39,951 nt of DNA from Rickettsiales bacterium (GTDB lineage Bacteria; Bacteroidota; Bacteroidia; Cytophagales; Cyclobacteriaceae). The position numbers and the translations under genes were made by a program. The notes beneath the pieces were generated by a model. That model was not told the origin of the DNA and made no database searches. It saw only the letters and a program-made list of their open reading frames with translations. This document shows positions 6,080 through 14,950 of this stretch, piece by piece. The stretch covers positions 29,133 through 69,083 of the forward strand of contig PBTY01000025.1 of assembly GCA_002729235.1 (NCBI GenBank). The letters are read 5' to 3'. The stretch's first letter is position 1; each line of letters starts with the position of its first letter.

Positions 6080-9000
6080 TTAATTGCTCTTCAATATTTT
6101 CTGTACTGTGATTTGATCTCCTTCGCGAACCACCAGCAAATACATTCCTTTTGGAAGTTCTTGAAGGTCAAACGTCAGTTCCTTTCCTTTTTGTGAATTC
6201 AACACTTCCTGACCAGACAAATCATGAAGACTAACTGTCAGTACTTTCTCACTAATGATGTTTACAAACTGGTTGGTAGGGTTCGGGTAAATGGATACTT
6301 CTAAAGCTTCTTCAAATCCGAGAATTGCCTCTTTGGTCACAGTCACTAACCACTCTTCAGAGGTAATACCATCCTCTGCTGTGATGGTGTATATCACTGG
6401 ATTTGTAAAATCAACCACCTCACCACTTGCAGGATTACTTGTAGCTCCTTCTGCCAATTCAACCAATGGAGCAAGTTGGGTTATATCTGTTTCTGCTGAT
6501 ACTTCTATAAAGATCTCTTTTTCAACCGGATCCATTGTTATTTGCAAACGTCTTCCTGGAAGTGCAAACGAAAGAAAATCTGTAGATGAACTTAGCTCTT
6601 CTACGGTAACGGTAACAATCCAATTTCTATTGATCTCACCATCTTCAGCAGTAATGGCATACGTAACAGGATCTGTGAAATCAACCGTTGCACCATTTTC
6701 AGGATTACTCGAAGCACCCACAGAAAGCGTCAAAGTAGGCACCAAAGAAGACACATCTGTTCCAAAAGCTACTTCGATCGATACGGTTTGGGATGATTCA
6801 TCGATTATGGCAACACCTGTCTGTTCAGGCAACTCGAATGCAAGGATATCCGCTTCAGAATTCAATTCTGAAGATTCCTCCGTTACGGTTACTAACCATA
6901 CCTGTTGTGTTTCCTGATCTTCAGCAGTTACTGTGTATGCGACAGGACTATCTGCTGATGAACTAAAGTCTACCTCCTCTCCACTTGCTGGATTGCTTGT
7001 AGCTCCTTCAGACAAGGTAATACTCGGAGCAATGGCTGTAAGATCAGTTCCTTCGGAAACTACCACAGTAATAGTATGATTTTCAGTATTGATGCTTGCG
7101 GATTCAACTTGCTCAGCGATAACAAAGCCAAGGATATCAGTTGAAGAATCGGGCACCGCCGCCTCTTCTTCAACTGTGACCACCCACGTTTGAGTAGTAC
7201 CATCCTCAGCTGTGACCAGATAAGTCACCGTATTATTATCTGATATCGTAAAATCAACTATCTCTCCACTTGTAGGGTCACTCGATGCTCCTTCTGACAG
7301 AATAATACTTGGGACTAGAGAGGATAGATCAGTTCCCTCTGCCACAATTACAGAAACAGTATGGTTTTCAGTATTGATGGTTGCCGATTCAACTTGCTCA
7401 GCGATAATAAAGCTGAGGATGTCTGTTGAAGAATTTAACTCCGCAGCATCTTCTTCAACAGTCACTAGCCACGCCTGCGTAGTGCCATCCTCAGCTGTGA
7501 CCAGATAAGTCACCGTCATATTTTCTAATAAAGTGAAATCAATCACCTCTCCACTCTCTGGATCACTTGTAGCCCCTTCTGACAAGGTGAAAACCGGAGC
7601 CAGATTAGTAAAATCTGATCCTTCAGTCATCACAACCCCGATTGCATGAGAGACCGTGTCAATTACAGCATCCGAAACCTGATTTGCCAATTCAAAAGTG
7701 ATGATATCATTCTCCGAACTTAGAATGACTTCATTTTCAACGGTCACCAACCACACCTGCTGAGATGTACCGCTGGCCGCGGTAATAGTGTAGGTAACCG
7801 GATCTGTAAAATCTACTGCAACTCCACTTTCTGGATTACTTGTAGCATCCTCAGACAAAGTGAATACTGGAACTAATGCAAATAGGGACGTTTCCTCTGA
7901 TACAATAACTGAAACGGTATGATTTTCGGAATCAATAATTGCCGGTTCAATTTGTTCAGATAAATCAAAGGTTAAAATATCATTCTCAGAGTTAGGAGCT
8001 ACCGTCACAGTCACAGTCCAAGATTGAGTGCTCGACTCATCCTGTGCCGTAACTGTTAGGATAGCTGGCTCAGCAAAACTCATTGTTGTACCTGATGCCG
8101 GACTACTGGTTGCTCCTTCTGACAAGGAAAAAGAAGGAGTTAATACAGAAAGATCGGTCCCAAAAGCTACCTCAATTTCCACTTCATGATTTTCTTCATC
8201 TATAATAGCCTCTCCAGTTTGCTCGCTCAATTCGAAGGTTATAATATCTGTAGCAGTATTAGGTGCTACGTTTACTGTTACTAACCAATCCTGTGTTGTC
8301 GTACCATCCTGTCCAGTAACAGTGTAAGTAACTGGATTGCTAAAATCAACAGAAGAGCCACTCTCAGGTGAAAAGGTAACATCTTCCAAAACGGTAATCT
8401 CAGGAATCAATGAAGTCACATCAGTGCCAAAAACCACTTCTATTGTGACAGTATGTACCTCTGAATCAATGATAGCTGAACCAGTCTGAGAGTCTAGTAC
8501 AAAACTCTGAAGATCGGTATTTAGAGACGCTACAGTAACTGAAACAACCCAATCCTGAGTAGAACCATCCTGAGCAGTCACAGTATAGGTGACTGGATTC
8601 GTAAAATCTGAAATCACTCCACTTTCTGGGGAGCTTGTAGCATCTTCCGATAGAGTAAATACTGGAGTCAATTCTGTCAGATCGGTTCCAAATGGCATCG
8701 TAACATTGACCTCATTCGTTTCACTTAGTATCTCTATCGATTGTTGATTTGGAATCTCAAAAGTCAGAATATCTGTGCCTGTTTTCGGGTCAGCAGCGAC
8801 AACCGTCACCAACCATTCCTCAATGGACTCTCCGTCCTCAGCTGTAATGGTATAAGTAATATTAGAAGAGAAATCAATCGATTCTCCAATAGCCGGACTC
8901 ACCGTAGCCTCTTCTGAAATGGTTAGGTTTGGAGTCAATCCTGTCAGATCGGTTCCAAATGGCATGATGATGTCAATGGTTTGGTTGGTGTCATTTCGAT

Positions 9001-12000
9001 TGATCCTCTCTTGATTAGGAATAGCAAATGTTAGCAAAGAAGCTTCATCAGAACATAATTGCCCCTCATCGCTGATATTCCACCCATAAGTACCCATCAA
9101 TAGTGCTCTGGCCTCTGCTCCCTGGCAATAGTTGATACCAGATGCACCAAGTGAAACATTACTTTTTAATCCACCCTGACTAGCCCATCCAATTAGTGTA
9201 AGGTCATAGTTATCATCGCTCAGACCAGAATCATCAAACATTCTACCCATATCAGTCACCTTACTAACGTCCCAGGAACTTAGATTCTGGTTGAAGGAGG
9301 AAGCTCCACGAAACATATCATCCATATCTTGAGCGCTACTCACATTCCAGCTACTTAAATCTGAATTGAAGGAAGTAGCCCCTTCAAACATGTCATAGAA
9401 ATAGACTACTGCACTAACATCCCATTGACTGATGTCTCCAGCAAATGATGTAGCATTCGAAAACATTTCATTCATATTATTCACAGAAGAAAGGTTCCAG
9501 GTACTAATGTCACCATTGAAGGACGTAGCATCTGCGAACATATCATAAATCCGGACTACATTTTCTGTATTCCAGGAGTTGAGATCCTGATTAAATGCTC
9601 TAGCATAACTGAACATGTAATCCATTTCTGTGACAGAACTAACATCCCAGGTATTGAGTGGTTGATTAAATGCAAAAGCCGATGTAAACATGCTGCTGAT
9701 ATCTTGTACAGCACTGACATCCCAAGCATCCAATGGCTGATTGAATGAAGTATCATAAGCAAACATATACTCCATTTCTAGTACTGAACTCACATCCCAG
9801 CCATTGATCTCTCCATTAAATAAATAGGCGGAATAGAACATATAACTCATATCAGTAACACTGGAAGTCTCCCAGGAGCTAAGGTCCTGATTAAAAGATC
9901 TCGCACCCTGAAACATCGAATACATAATAACGACGCTACTTACATCCCATTCATTGAGTGGTTGATTAAATAAGCTTGCATATTGAAACATATAACTCAT
10001 GTACTCGACATTGCTCACATCCCAGTTTGATAGATCTGAATTGAAGGAAGCAGCGTTATAGAACATTTGACTCATGTTCGTCACTTCTGATAAATCTGGT
10101 GCATCGGTAGCACTAAATCCTGTTCCATCCCAGTCTTTAAAACTGCTTTCCATGGACTGCCACTTAACATCTCCCCACTGCAATACATCTTCTATGAAAA
10201 AGGATTTAAAGATGTGAGGAAATTCACCAGCGATTGACACCTGATAGGTACCCGGTTCCGGCACCTCAATTGACAATGCCCCAGATTGATGTTGACCATT
10301 TCCTGCTATTGCTTCATCATCCACTTTTTGCCATGAATAGGCAAAATCATAAGAAAATGCTGGATTCAATGGTATGCCAAAACTACTATTGGCTCCAACT
10401 TCGGTCAGCACAACAAAGGCATCTATAACCTCTAAGCTTAAAGACCATTCTTGCTGTGTGACACCATCTTCTGCTGTAACTGTATAAATAATTGGAGCGG
10501 AATCAGATCCTGTAAAATCAACTGCTTCTCCACTTGCCGGACTACAAGTAGCACCATGAGACAATTTAAATGTGGGAACCAATGCAGTGACATCCAAATC
10601 ACCTGTGTTATAGCCTGATATTTTTACGGTGTGATTTGTGGTATCTATTTCAGCTTCTCCAATTTGATTTCCTATAGTAAATGTTCTGAAGTCTGTTTTG
10701 GTATTAGCAGCTCCATCATTCGCTATCACTGTCACAGTCCACTCTTGCGTTATGGAAGTATCCGCTGCTGTCACAGTATAAATCACTGGACTTGTAAAAT
10801 CTATCGCTTCTTGGCTTTCTGGCGTGATCGCAGCTCCCTTGGACACCGTAATGGTTGGACTTAAACTAGTCAGATCTGTTCCAAACGCCACTTCCAACTC
10901 AATAGTATGTGCTGTTGAGTCAATAAATGCCGGTTCCGTTTCTTCTGCTAACTCGAATGAAAAAATATCTGTCCCCTGAGCACAGTCCGCAACATCGCCT
11001 TCAAATACCCATCCATAATCTGACTTTAAGGTGTCTCTAGCGGCCGCACCTACACAAAATGTAAGACCCGCTGCACCTAATCGAACATTACTATTCAAAC
11101 TATCTAAAGCTAGCCAACCGATCAATATCTTGTCATAGTTCTCCTGACTTAATCCAGAGTAATTGAACATTCTGTGACCACCATTAAATGTTCCAGCAAG
11201 TAATGAAGTAACATTCCAGTTGCTGAGATCCTGATTAAAGGACACAGCTTGATGAAACATATCATTCATATCGATTACGTTGCTCACGTCCCAGTCAGAT
11301 ATATTGTTGTTAAAGGAATAGGCATTGTAAAACATGTCATCCATTTCCGTTACACTACTTACGTCCCAACCACTCAGATCACCATTGAACACTTCATTAA
11401 AAGCAAACATGGATCTCATATTAGCCACATTACTTACATCCCAGTTACTGATATCTCCATTGAACGAAGAGCCATAAAACATATAACTCATAGTGATAGC
11501 GCTACTAACATCCCAGCTACTCATGGAATTTCCGGTGTAAACCTGGTTGTAATAAAACATTCCATTGAAATTGATCACGTTACTCACATTCCAGCCACTG
11601 ATGTCATGATTATAAGATGCAAAAGCGAGCATATAACTCATATCTGTGACATTACTAAAATCCCAAACGCTTAGATCACTAATGAAAGATTGTGCGTAGT
11701 AGAGGAATCCAGCAAAACTGGTTACACTACTAATATCCCAGCCAGTGATATCTCCAGAAAACTGTGAACTTGAGAACATGTAGCTCATATCTGTCACGTT
11801 ACTTACATCCCAACTACTGATATCGCCATTAAATATTGTTCCTGAAAACATACTACTCATGTCTGTAGCACTACTTACATCCCAGCCACTTAGATCCTGA
11901 TTGAATGCAACATTATATGAAAACATCCCTGAAAAATCAGTTACATTGCTGACGTTCCAGGAACTGATATCTCTATCAAAATACATATCATCTTCATCTC

Positions 12001-13915
12001 CACTAAACATGTAGCTCATGTTGGTTACACTACTGACATCCCAGGAACTCAAGTCTCCATTGAAGGATTCAGCTCCTTCAAACATCTCCGACATATCTGT
12101 TACATTGCTCACATCCCAATCACTGAGATCCCCATTAAATTCGTAGGCATAACTAAACATTTCCGCCATGCTTGCTACCTCAGACAGGTCTGGCAAATCT
12201 GTAGCACTAAAGGTCTCTCCATCATAATATTCGAAAGACTCTTCCATACTTTTCCATTCAATATCTCCCCACTGAGAGACATCAGTTAGATCATCCATGG
12301 AACTGCTTGGAATCAAAAAATGCGGAAACTCACCTACTATTGAAAGTGTGTTCTCTCCTGCCGGCAAACTAGTGACGAAATCTCCATCATCAGTTGTATG
12401 CCATCCACTAGTCACAGGCTCCCCATTATTAGTCCATAAGTAGCCAAAATTATAATCAAAGTCCCCGTCCAAATTAAGCCTAATATTACTTTCCTCACTT
12501 AACTGCCAGACAGTGACAAATGGGTTAATGGGCTCAGATCGATAAACCTTCCAAGTCTGCTGGGTAATGGCATCTTCTGCTGTGACAGTGAATAAGACAG
12601 TATCAGAAGCAACAAAACTGATGCTAGCCCCACTAGCAGGTGAAACTGATGCTCCCCTAGAGGTGGATATTATTGGGGTTAAAACAACTTTATCTTCGAA
12701 TTGAACAATCTCTATTAAATGATTGACAGTGTCAATATTTCCTACACTTTGATCAGCGCCAACATCAAAAGTCAAGATATCGGCTTCAGTACTTGCCTCA
12801 ATGGCATTTTCCACCGAAACAATCCATTCTTGCTCTAACCCATCCTGTGCAGTAACGGTGTAGATCACATTATTGGTAAAATCTAATTCAACACCATTTT
12901 CCGGAGAAATACTCGCTTTATTAGAAATACTTATGGATGGCTTAAACGCTGTTAGATCAGCACTTTTAATCATTGTTATAGAAACCGTATGATTGTCAGA
13001 ATCTATCTGGTTATCTATCTGATCCAAAATATCAAAAGACAAAATATCATTAGCTGCAGAACATGCTGATCCTCCATCGCTAAACGTCCATCCATATTGA
13101 CTCTTTAATGAGTCTCTGCCTGCTTTAGCTTCGTAGGAGCAAAATTTTCGTCCATTAGCCGTGAATTGAACATTTCTTTCTTGAATTGATAGCTTAGACC
13201 AGCTGATCAACATACTATCATAATTCGCAATAGTAATACTTGTATTATCAAAGGACATGTTGAATGACCTGGACTTGCTGATATCCCAATTACGAAGCCC
13301 TTTCCCTTCAAAATCAGTGGCATTTCTAAATATTCTGGCGAAGAAATCGATTTTACTTACATCCCAGGAGCTGAGGTCCTGATTGAACTTTTTGGCATCC
13401 TCAAAGGCCATAGCAATCGATGTGATGTTACTTACATCCCAACTGCTGATATCTCCATTAAAATTGGATGCCCCTCTAAATATTTCTCCAAAGTTCTTCA
13501 CATTTTGAAGATTAGGAACATCAGAAGTACTGAAGCCTGCACCTTTCCAATCTTTAAATGCTCCAGAAAAGTTCTTCCACTCAATATCCCCCCACTGCAA
13601 TACATCGGTAAGTTTTCCTTTTGGATATCCAGTAAAATGCGGAAATGCTCCAGTGATTTCAAGTGTATAGGTTCCGGCAGTAGCAAACCCTGTTTTAAAA
13701 ACCCCATCTGATGAGGTGTGCGTTCCTGAACTAATAGTGGTCCCATCGCTATTTTTCCATTCATAGGAAAAATCATAGGAATGGTTGGTGTTTGGAATTA
13801 TTTCAATAGTATCCTGATCTGAGGTCAGCGTCCAGGAAGTAATAAAAGGACTGGTCTGTGCAACAATAGTGTATGCACCAAACAGACACATTACTGATAA
13901 TAAGAAGTTTTTCAT
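6080..13915 (-). CDS. Giant secreted BspA-like/DUF5018-like repeat protein with T9SS sorting domain
   Basis: A 2611-residue exported protein. The ATG at 13915 was chosen because it gives a signal peptide (MKNFLLSVMCLFGAYTIVAQ); the 29 codons upstream do not look like protein. The layout is PKD-like segment, BspA (DUF285) block 1 (about 128-242), two DUF5018-like domains; PKD-like, BspA block 2 (572-935), two DUF5018-like domains; PKD-like, BspA block 3 (1272-1580), ten DUF5018-like domains (1623-2530), and a T9SS type A sorting domain (2539-2611) with SIYPNPTNQFVNI and GMYLLVV. The PKD-BspA-DUF5018 super-module thus occurs three times. Such proteins are secreted through the outer membrane and kept at the cell surface; BspA-type repeats mediate adhesion in other bacteria. 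The role here is inferred to be adhesion or gliding-related. Confidence 0.9.
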   Translation of the reverse strand: MKNFLLSVMCLFGAYTIVAQTSPFITSWTLTSDQDTIEIIPNTNHSYDFSYEWKNSDGTTISSGTHTSSDGVFKTGFATAGTYTLEITGAFPHFTGYPKGKLTDVLQWGDIEWKNFSGAFKDWKGAGFSTSDVPNLQNVKNFGEIFRGASNFNGDISSWDVSNITSIAMAFEDAKKFNQDLSSWDVSKIDFFARIFRNATDFEGKGLRNWDISKSRSFNMSFDNTSITIANYDSMLISWSKLSIQERNVQFTANGRKFCSYEAKAGRDSLKSQYGWTFSDGGSACSAANDILSFDILDQIDNQIDSDNHTVSITMIKSADLTAFKPSISISNKASISPENGVELDFTNNVIYTVTAQDGLEQEWIVSVENAIEASTEADILTFDVGADQSVGNIDTVNHLIEIVQFEDKVVLTPIISTSRGASVSPASGASISFVASDTVLFTVTAEDAITQQTWKVYRSEPINPFVTVWQLSEESNIRLNLDGDFDYNFGYLWTNNGEPVTSGWHTTDDGDFVTSLPAGENTLSIVGEFPHFLIPSSSMDDLTDVSQWGDIEWKSMEESFEYYDGETFSATDLPDLSEVASMAEMFSYAYEFNGDLSDWDVSNVTDMSEMFEGAESFNGDLSSWDVSSVTNMSYMFSGDEDDMYFDRDISSWNVSNVTDFSGMFSYNVAFNQDLSGWDVSSATDMSSMFSGTIFNGDISSWDVSNVTDMSYMFSSSQFSGDITGWDISSVTSFAGFLYYAQSFISDLSVWDFSNVTDMSYMLAFASYNHDISGWNVSNVINFNGMFYYNQVYTGNSMSSWDVSSAITMSYMFYGSSFNGDISNWDVSNVANMRSMFAFNEVFNGDLSGWDVSSVTEMDDMFYNAYSFNNNISDWDVSNVIDMNDMFHQAVSFNQDLSNWNVTSLLAGTFNGGHRMFNYSGLSQENYDKILIGWLALDSLNSNVRLGAAGLTFCVGAAARDTLKSDYGWVFEGDVADCAQGTDIFSFELAEETEPAFIDSTAHTIELEVAFGTDLTSLSPTITVSKGAAITPESQEAIDFTSPVIYTVTAADTSITQEWTVTVIANDGAANTKTDFRTFTIGNQIGEAEIDTTNHTVKISGYNTGDLDVTALVPTFKLSHGATCSPASGEAVDFTGSDSAPIIYTVTAEDGVTQQEWSLSLEVIDAFVVLTEVGANSSFGIPLNPAFSYDFAYSWQKVDDEAIAGNGQHQSGALSIEVPEPGTYQVSIAGEFPHIFKSFFIEDVLQWGDVKWQSMESSFKDWDGTGFSATDAPDLSEVTNMSQMFYNAASFNSDLSNWDVSNVEYMSYMFQYASLFNQPLNEWDVSSVVIMYSMFQGARSFNQDLSSWETSSVTDMSYMFYSAYLFNGEINGWDVSSVLEMEYMFAYDTSFNQPLDAWDVSAVQDISSMFTSAFAFNQPLNTWDVSSVTEMDYMFSYARAFNQDLNSWNTENVVRIYDMFADATSFNGDISTWNLSSVNNMNEMFSNATSFAGDISQWDVSAVVYFYDMFEGATSFNSDLSSWNVSSAQDMDDMFRGASSFNQNLSSWDVSKVTDMGRMFDDSGLSDDNYDLTLIGWASQGGLKSNVSLGASGINYCQGAEARALLMGTYGWNISDEGQLCSDEASLLTFAIPNQERINRNDTNQTIDIIMPFGTDLTGLTPNLTISEEATVSPAIGESIDFSSNITYTITAEDGESIEEWLVTVVAADPKTGTDILTFEIPNQQSIEILSETNEVNVTMPFGTDLTELTPVFTLSEDATSSPESGVISDFTNPVTYTVTAQDGSTQDWVVSVTVASLNTDLQSFVLDSQTGSAIIDSEVHTVTIEVVFGTDVTSLIPEITVLEDVTFSPESGSSVDFSNPVTYTVTGQDGTTTQDWLVTVNVAPNTATDIITFELSEQTGEAIIDEENHEVEIEVAFGTDLSVLTPSFSLSEGATSSPASGTTMSFAEPAILTVTAQDESSTQSWTVTVTVAPNSENDILTFDLSEQIEPAIIDSENHTVSVIVSEETSLFALVPVFTLSEDATSNPESGVAVDFTDPVTYTITAASGTSQQVWLVTVENEVILSSENDIITFELANQVSDAVIDTVSHAIGVVMTEGSDFTNLAPVFTLSEGATSDPESGEVIDFTLLENMTVTYLVTAEDGTTQAWLVTVEEDAAELNSSTDILSFIIAEQVESATINTENHTVSVIVAEGTDLSSLVPSIILSEGASSDPTSGEIVDFTISDNNTVTYLVTAEDGTTQTWVVTVEEEAAVPDSSTDILGFVIAEQVESASINTENHTITVVVSEGTDLTAIAPSITLSEGATSNPASGEEVDFSSSADSPVAYTVTAEDQETQQVWLVTVTEESSELNSEADILAFELPEQTGVAIIDESSQTVSIEVAFGTDVSSLVPTLTLSVGASSNPENGATVDFTDPVTYAITAEDGEINRNWIVTVTVEELSSSTDFLSFALPGRRLQITMDPVEKEIFIEVSAETDITQLAPLVELAEGATSNPASGEVVDFTNPVIYTITAEDGITSEEWLVTVTKEAILGFEEALEVSIYPNPTNQFVNIISEKVLTVSLHDLSGQEVLNSQKGKELTFDLQELPKGMYLLVVREGDQITVQKILKSN
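6083..6305 (-). other. T9SS type A C-terminal sorting domain
   Basis: The last ~73 residues carry the Por-secretion signature: YPNPTNQFVNI, then VSLHDLSGQEV, then LPKGMYLLVV and a basic end (ILKSN). This directs export through the type IX system, which is found only in Bacteroidota, and attachment at the cell surface. Confidence 0.9.
6325..9045 (-). repeat. Ten tandem DUF5018-like beta domains
   Basis: Ten units of about 90 residues. Each has the pattern D-I-L-x-F near its start, a TV.IEV..GTDL..L.P strand pair, LSEGATS.P.SG..VDF, YTVTAEDG and W.VTV. Units 10-12 (counting all 14 in the protein; roughly 6850-7720) are the most alike, also at nucleotide level, which suggests recent duplication. 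Four more units lie at about 12530-13050 and 10425-10970. Confidence 0.85.
9175..10100 (-). repeat. BspA-like (DUF285) repeat block 3
   Basis: Eleven 25-residue repeats of the form W-D-V-S-x-V-x-x-M-x-x-M-F-x-x-A-x-x-F-N-x-x-L/I. The block is preceded by a PKD-like region and GEFPHI, and followed by a cysteine-bearing closing segment (NYCQGAEARALL...YGW). Confidence 0.9.
11110..12200 (-). repeat. BspA-like (DUF285) repeat block 2
   Basis: The longest block, with thirteen 25-residue WDVSNVTDMSYMF-type repeats. One unit (near 11980-12010) carries a 4-5 residue acidic insertion (GDEDDMYFD). It has the same flanking PKD-like and closing Cys segments as the other blocks. Confidence 0.9.
13190..13530 (-). 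repeat. BspA-like (DUF285) repeat block 1
   Basis: A short block of three recognisable repeats (ISSWDV, LSSWDV, LRNWDI), with the same flanking segments as blocks 2 and 3. It probably shows the module before repeat expansion, or after loss. Confidence 0.85.
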
Positions 13916-14161
13916 AGTGTTACTGGCATTAGCGTGAATAGAAATGACAATCCTGAAAACACCACTGATTTCCCTTTTCTCAGTTGGCGACATGTGTATC
14001 AAGCAGTCATTTCTGCTAGCCTCCGAGTAGATTTTACAACGAAACCTAACATAGAGCCTATTCTAGGCTTCGAAGCTCTAAGAAATGATCAATACTATTT
14101 ATAGAGTTATTGGTTTGACGTGGTTGCATGAGAGTTTGGTAGCAACGCTTGAGAGAAGGGG

Positions 14162-14896
14162 TTAACCCAACTGCATCAATTTGGCAAAGGTTTCACGTTT
14201 GTTCCTCGCCAGAGGAATGGTGCTTCCATCTACCATTTTAATACTTCCGCCTTCTTTTTTATCAAAAGAGCGGATCATTTTTAAATTAATCAGGTAAGAA
14301 CGATGTGTCCTAAAAAAGCCCAGAGGTCTGAGTAAAGACTCATAGCCTTTCAGTGTTTTGGAAATGGTAATATGACTTCCATCTTTCAAGAAGAATGTGG
14401 TGTAGTTATTATCAGATTGACAATAGATGATCTCCTGAACTTCCACAAAATAGACCGAGTGGATATCTCGTAGAACGATTTTCGGAATTTCATCAGAAGC
14501 CATATCTGAAGTTAATTTGTCCAAGAGCTGAGTACTCATTGGAATCGCCTCTTTTGCTTTCTCCAATGCTTCTTCAAATTCTCTAGGCTCAATCGGCTTA
14601 AGAATATAGTCCACAGCATTGAAACGAAAGGCTTTTAAAGCATAATCGTTGTGCCCGGAGATAAAGATGATTCTAAATGGTATTTTCTCAAAATGAGCCA
14701 GGAAATCAAAACTAGTACCCTGACTGAGATGGATATCTAAAAATGCGAGATCGATTGGATGTTCCTCTGCAATGGTAAGTGCCTGATCAATGGTTTCTGC
14801 TTCCCAAAACGAATAATCTGAATCTAAAAACCGGTTAAGGTAAGATTTAACAGAAATACGCGCATGGGATTCATCATCCAGAATCAGAATGTTCAT
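14162..14896 (-). CDS. LytTR-family response regulator
   Basis: A 244-residue regulator. Residues 1-120 are a receiver domain: acidic pair Asp7-Asp8, phospho-acceptor Asp54 in LAFLDIHLS, Lys in YILKPIEP. Residues about 145-240 are a LytTR DNA-binding domain, with IIYCQSDNNYTTFFLKDG and FFRTHRSYLINL. It lies 54 bp downstream of the histidine kinase gene on the same strand and is its probable partner. It ends 246 bp before the giant surface protein gene, which is a candidate target, but no LytTR direct-repeat site was found there by eye. Confidence 0.93.
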   Translation of the reverse strand: MNILILDDESHARISVKSYLNRFLDSDYSFWEAETIDQALTIAEEHPIDLAFLDIHLSQGTSFDFLAHFEKIPFRIIFISGHNDYALKAFRFNAVDYILKPIEPREFEEALEKAKEAIPMSTQLLDKLTSDMASDEIPKIVLRDIHSVYFVEVQEIIYCQSDNNYTTFFLKDGSHITISKTLKGYESLLRPLGFFRTHRSYLINLKMIRSFDKKEGGSIKMVDGSTIPLARNKRETFAKLMQLG

Positions 14897-14950
14897 ATGG
14901 CACTCGCTTAAAGAGCTAATTTACAATCAAACTAACTTCCAATTAGCTAT

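Noticed and set aside
6291-6917. 208-codon open frame on the plus strand
   Set aside because: It lies opposite the repeat-rich giant gene and has low-complexity composition; it is the antisense of the DUF5018-like units.
9175-13530. Regular 75-bp spacing resembling a CRISPR or DNA-level tandem array
   Set aside because: The periodicity comes from in-frame 25-residue BspA repeats in one open gene; the repeats vary at wobble positions and there are no spacers.
13916-14002. 29-codon upstream extension of the giant surface protein
   Set aside because: It would bury the signal peptide; the ATG at 13915 gives a proper export signal.
14053-14080. Hairpin AGCCTA-TTC-TAGGCT between the response regulator gene and the giant gene as a terminator
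   Set aside because: The stem is short and no T-tract follows on the minus strand; its meaning is uncertain.
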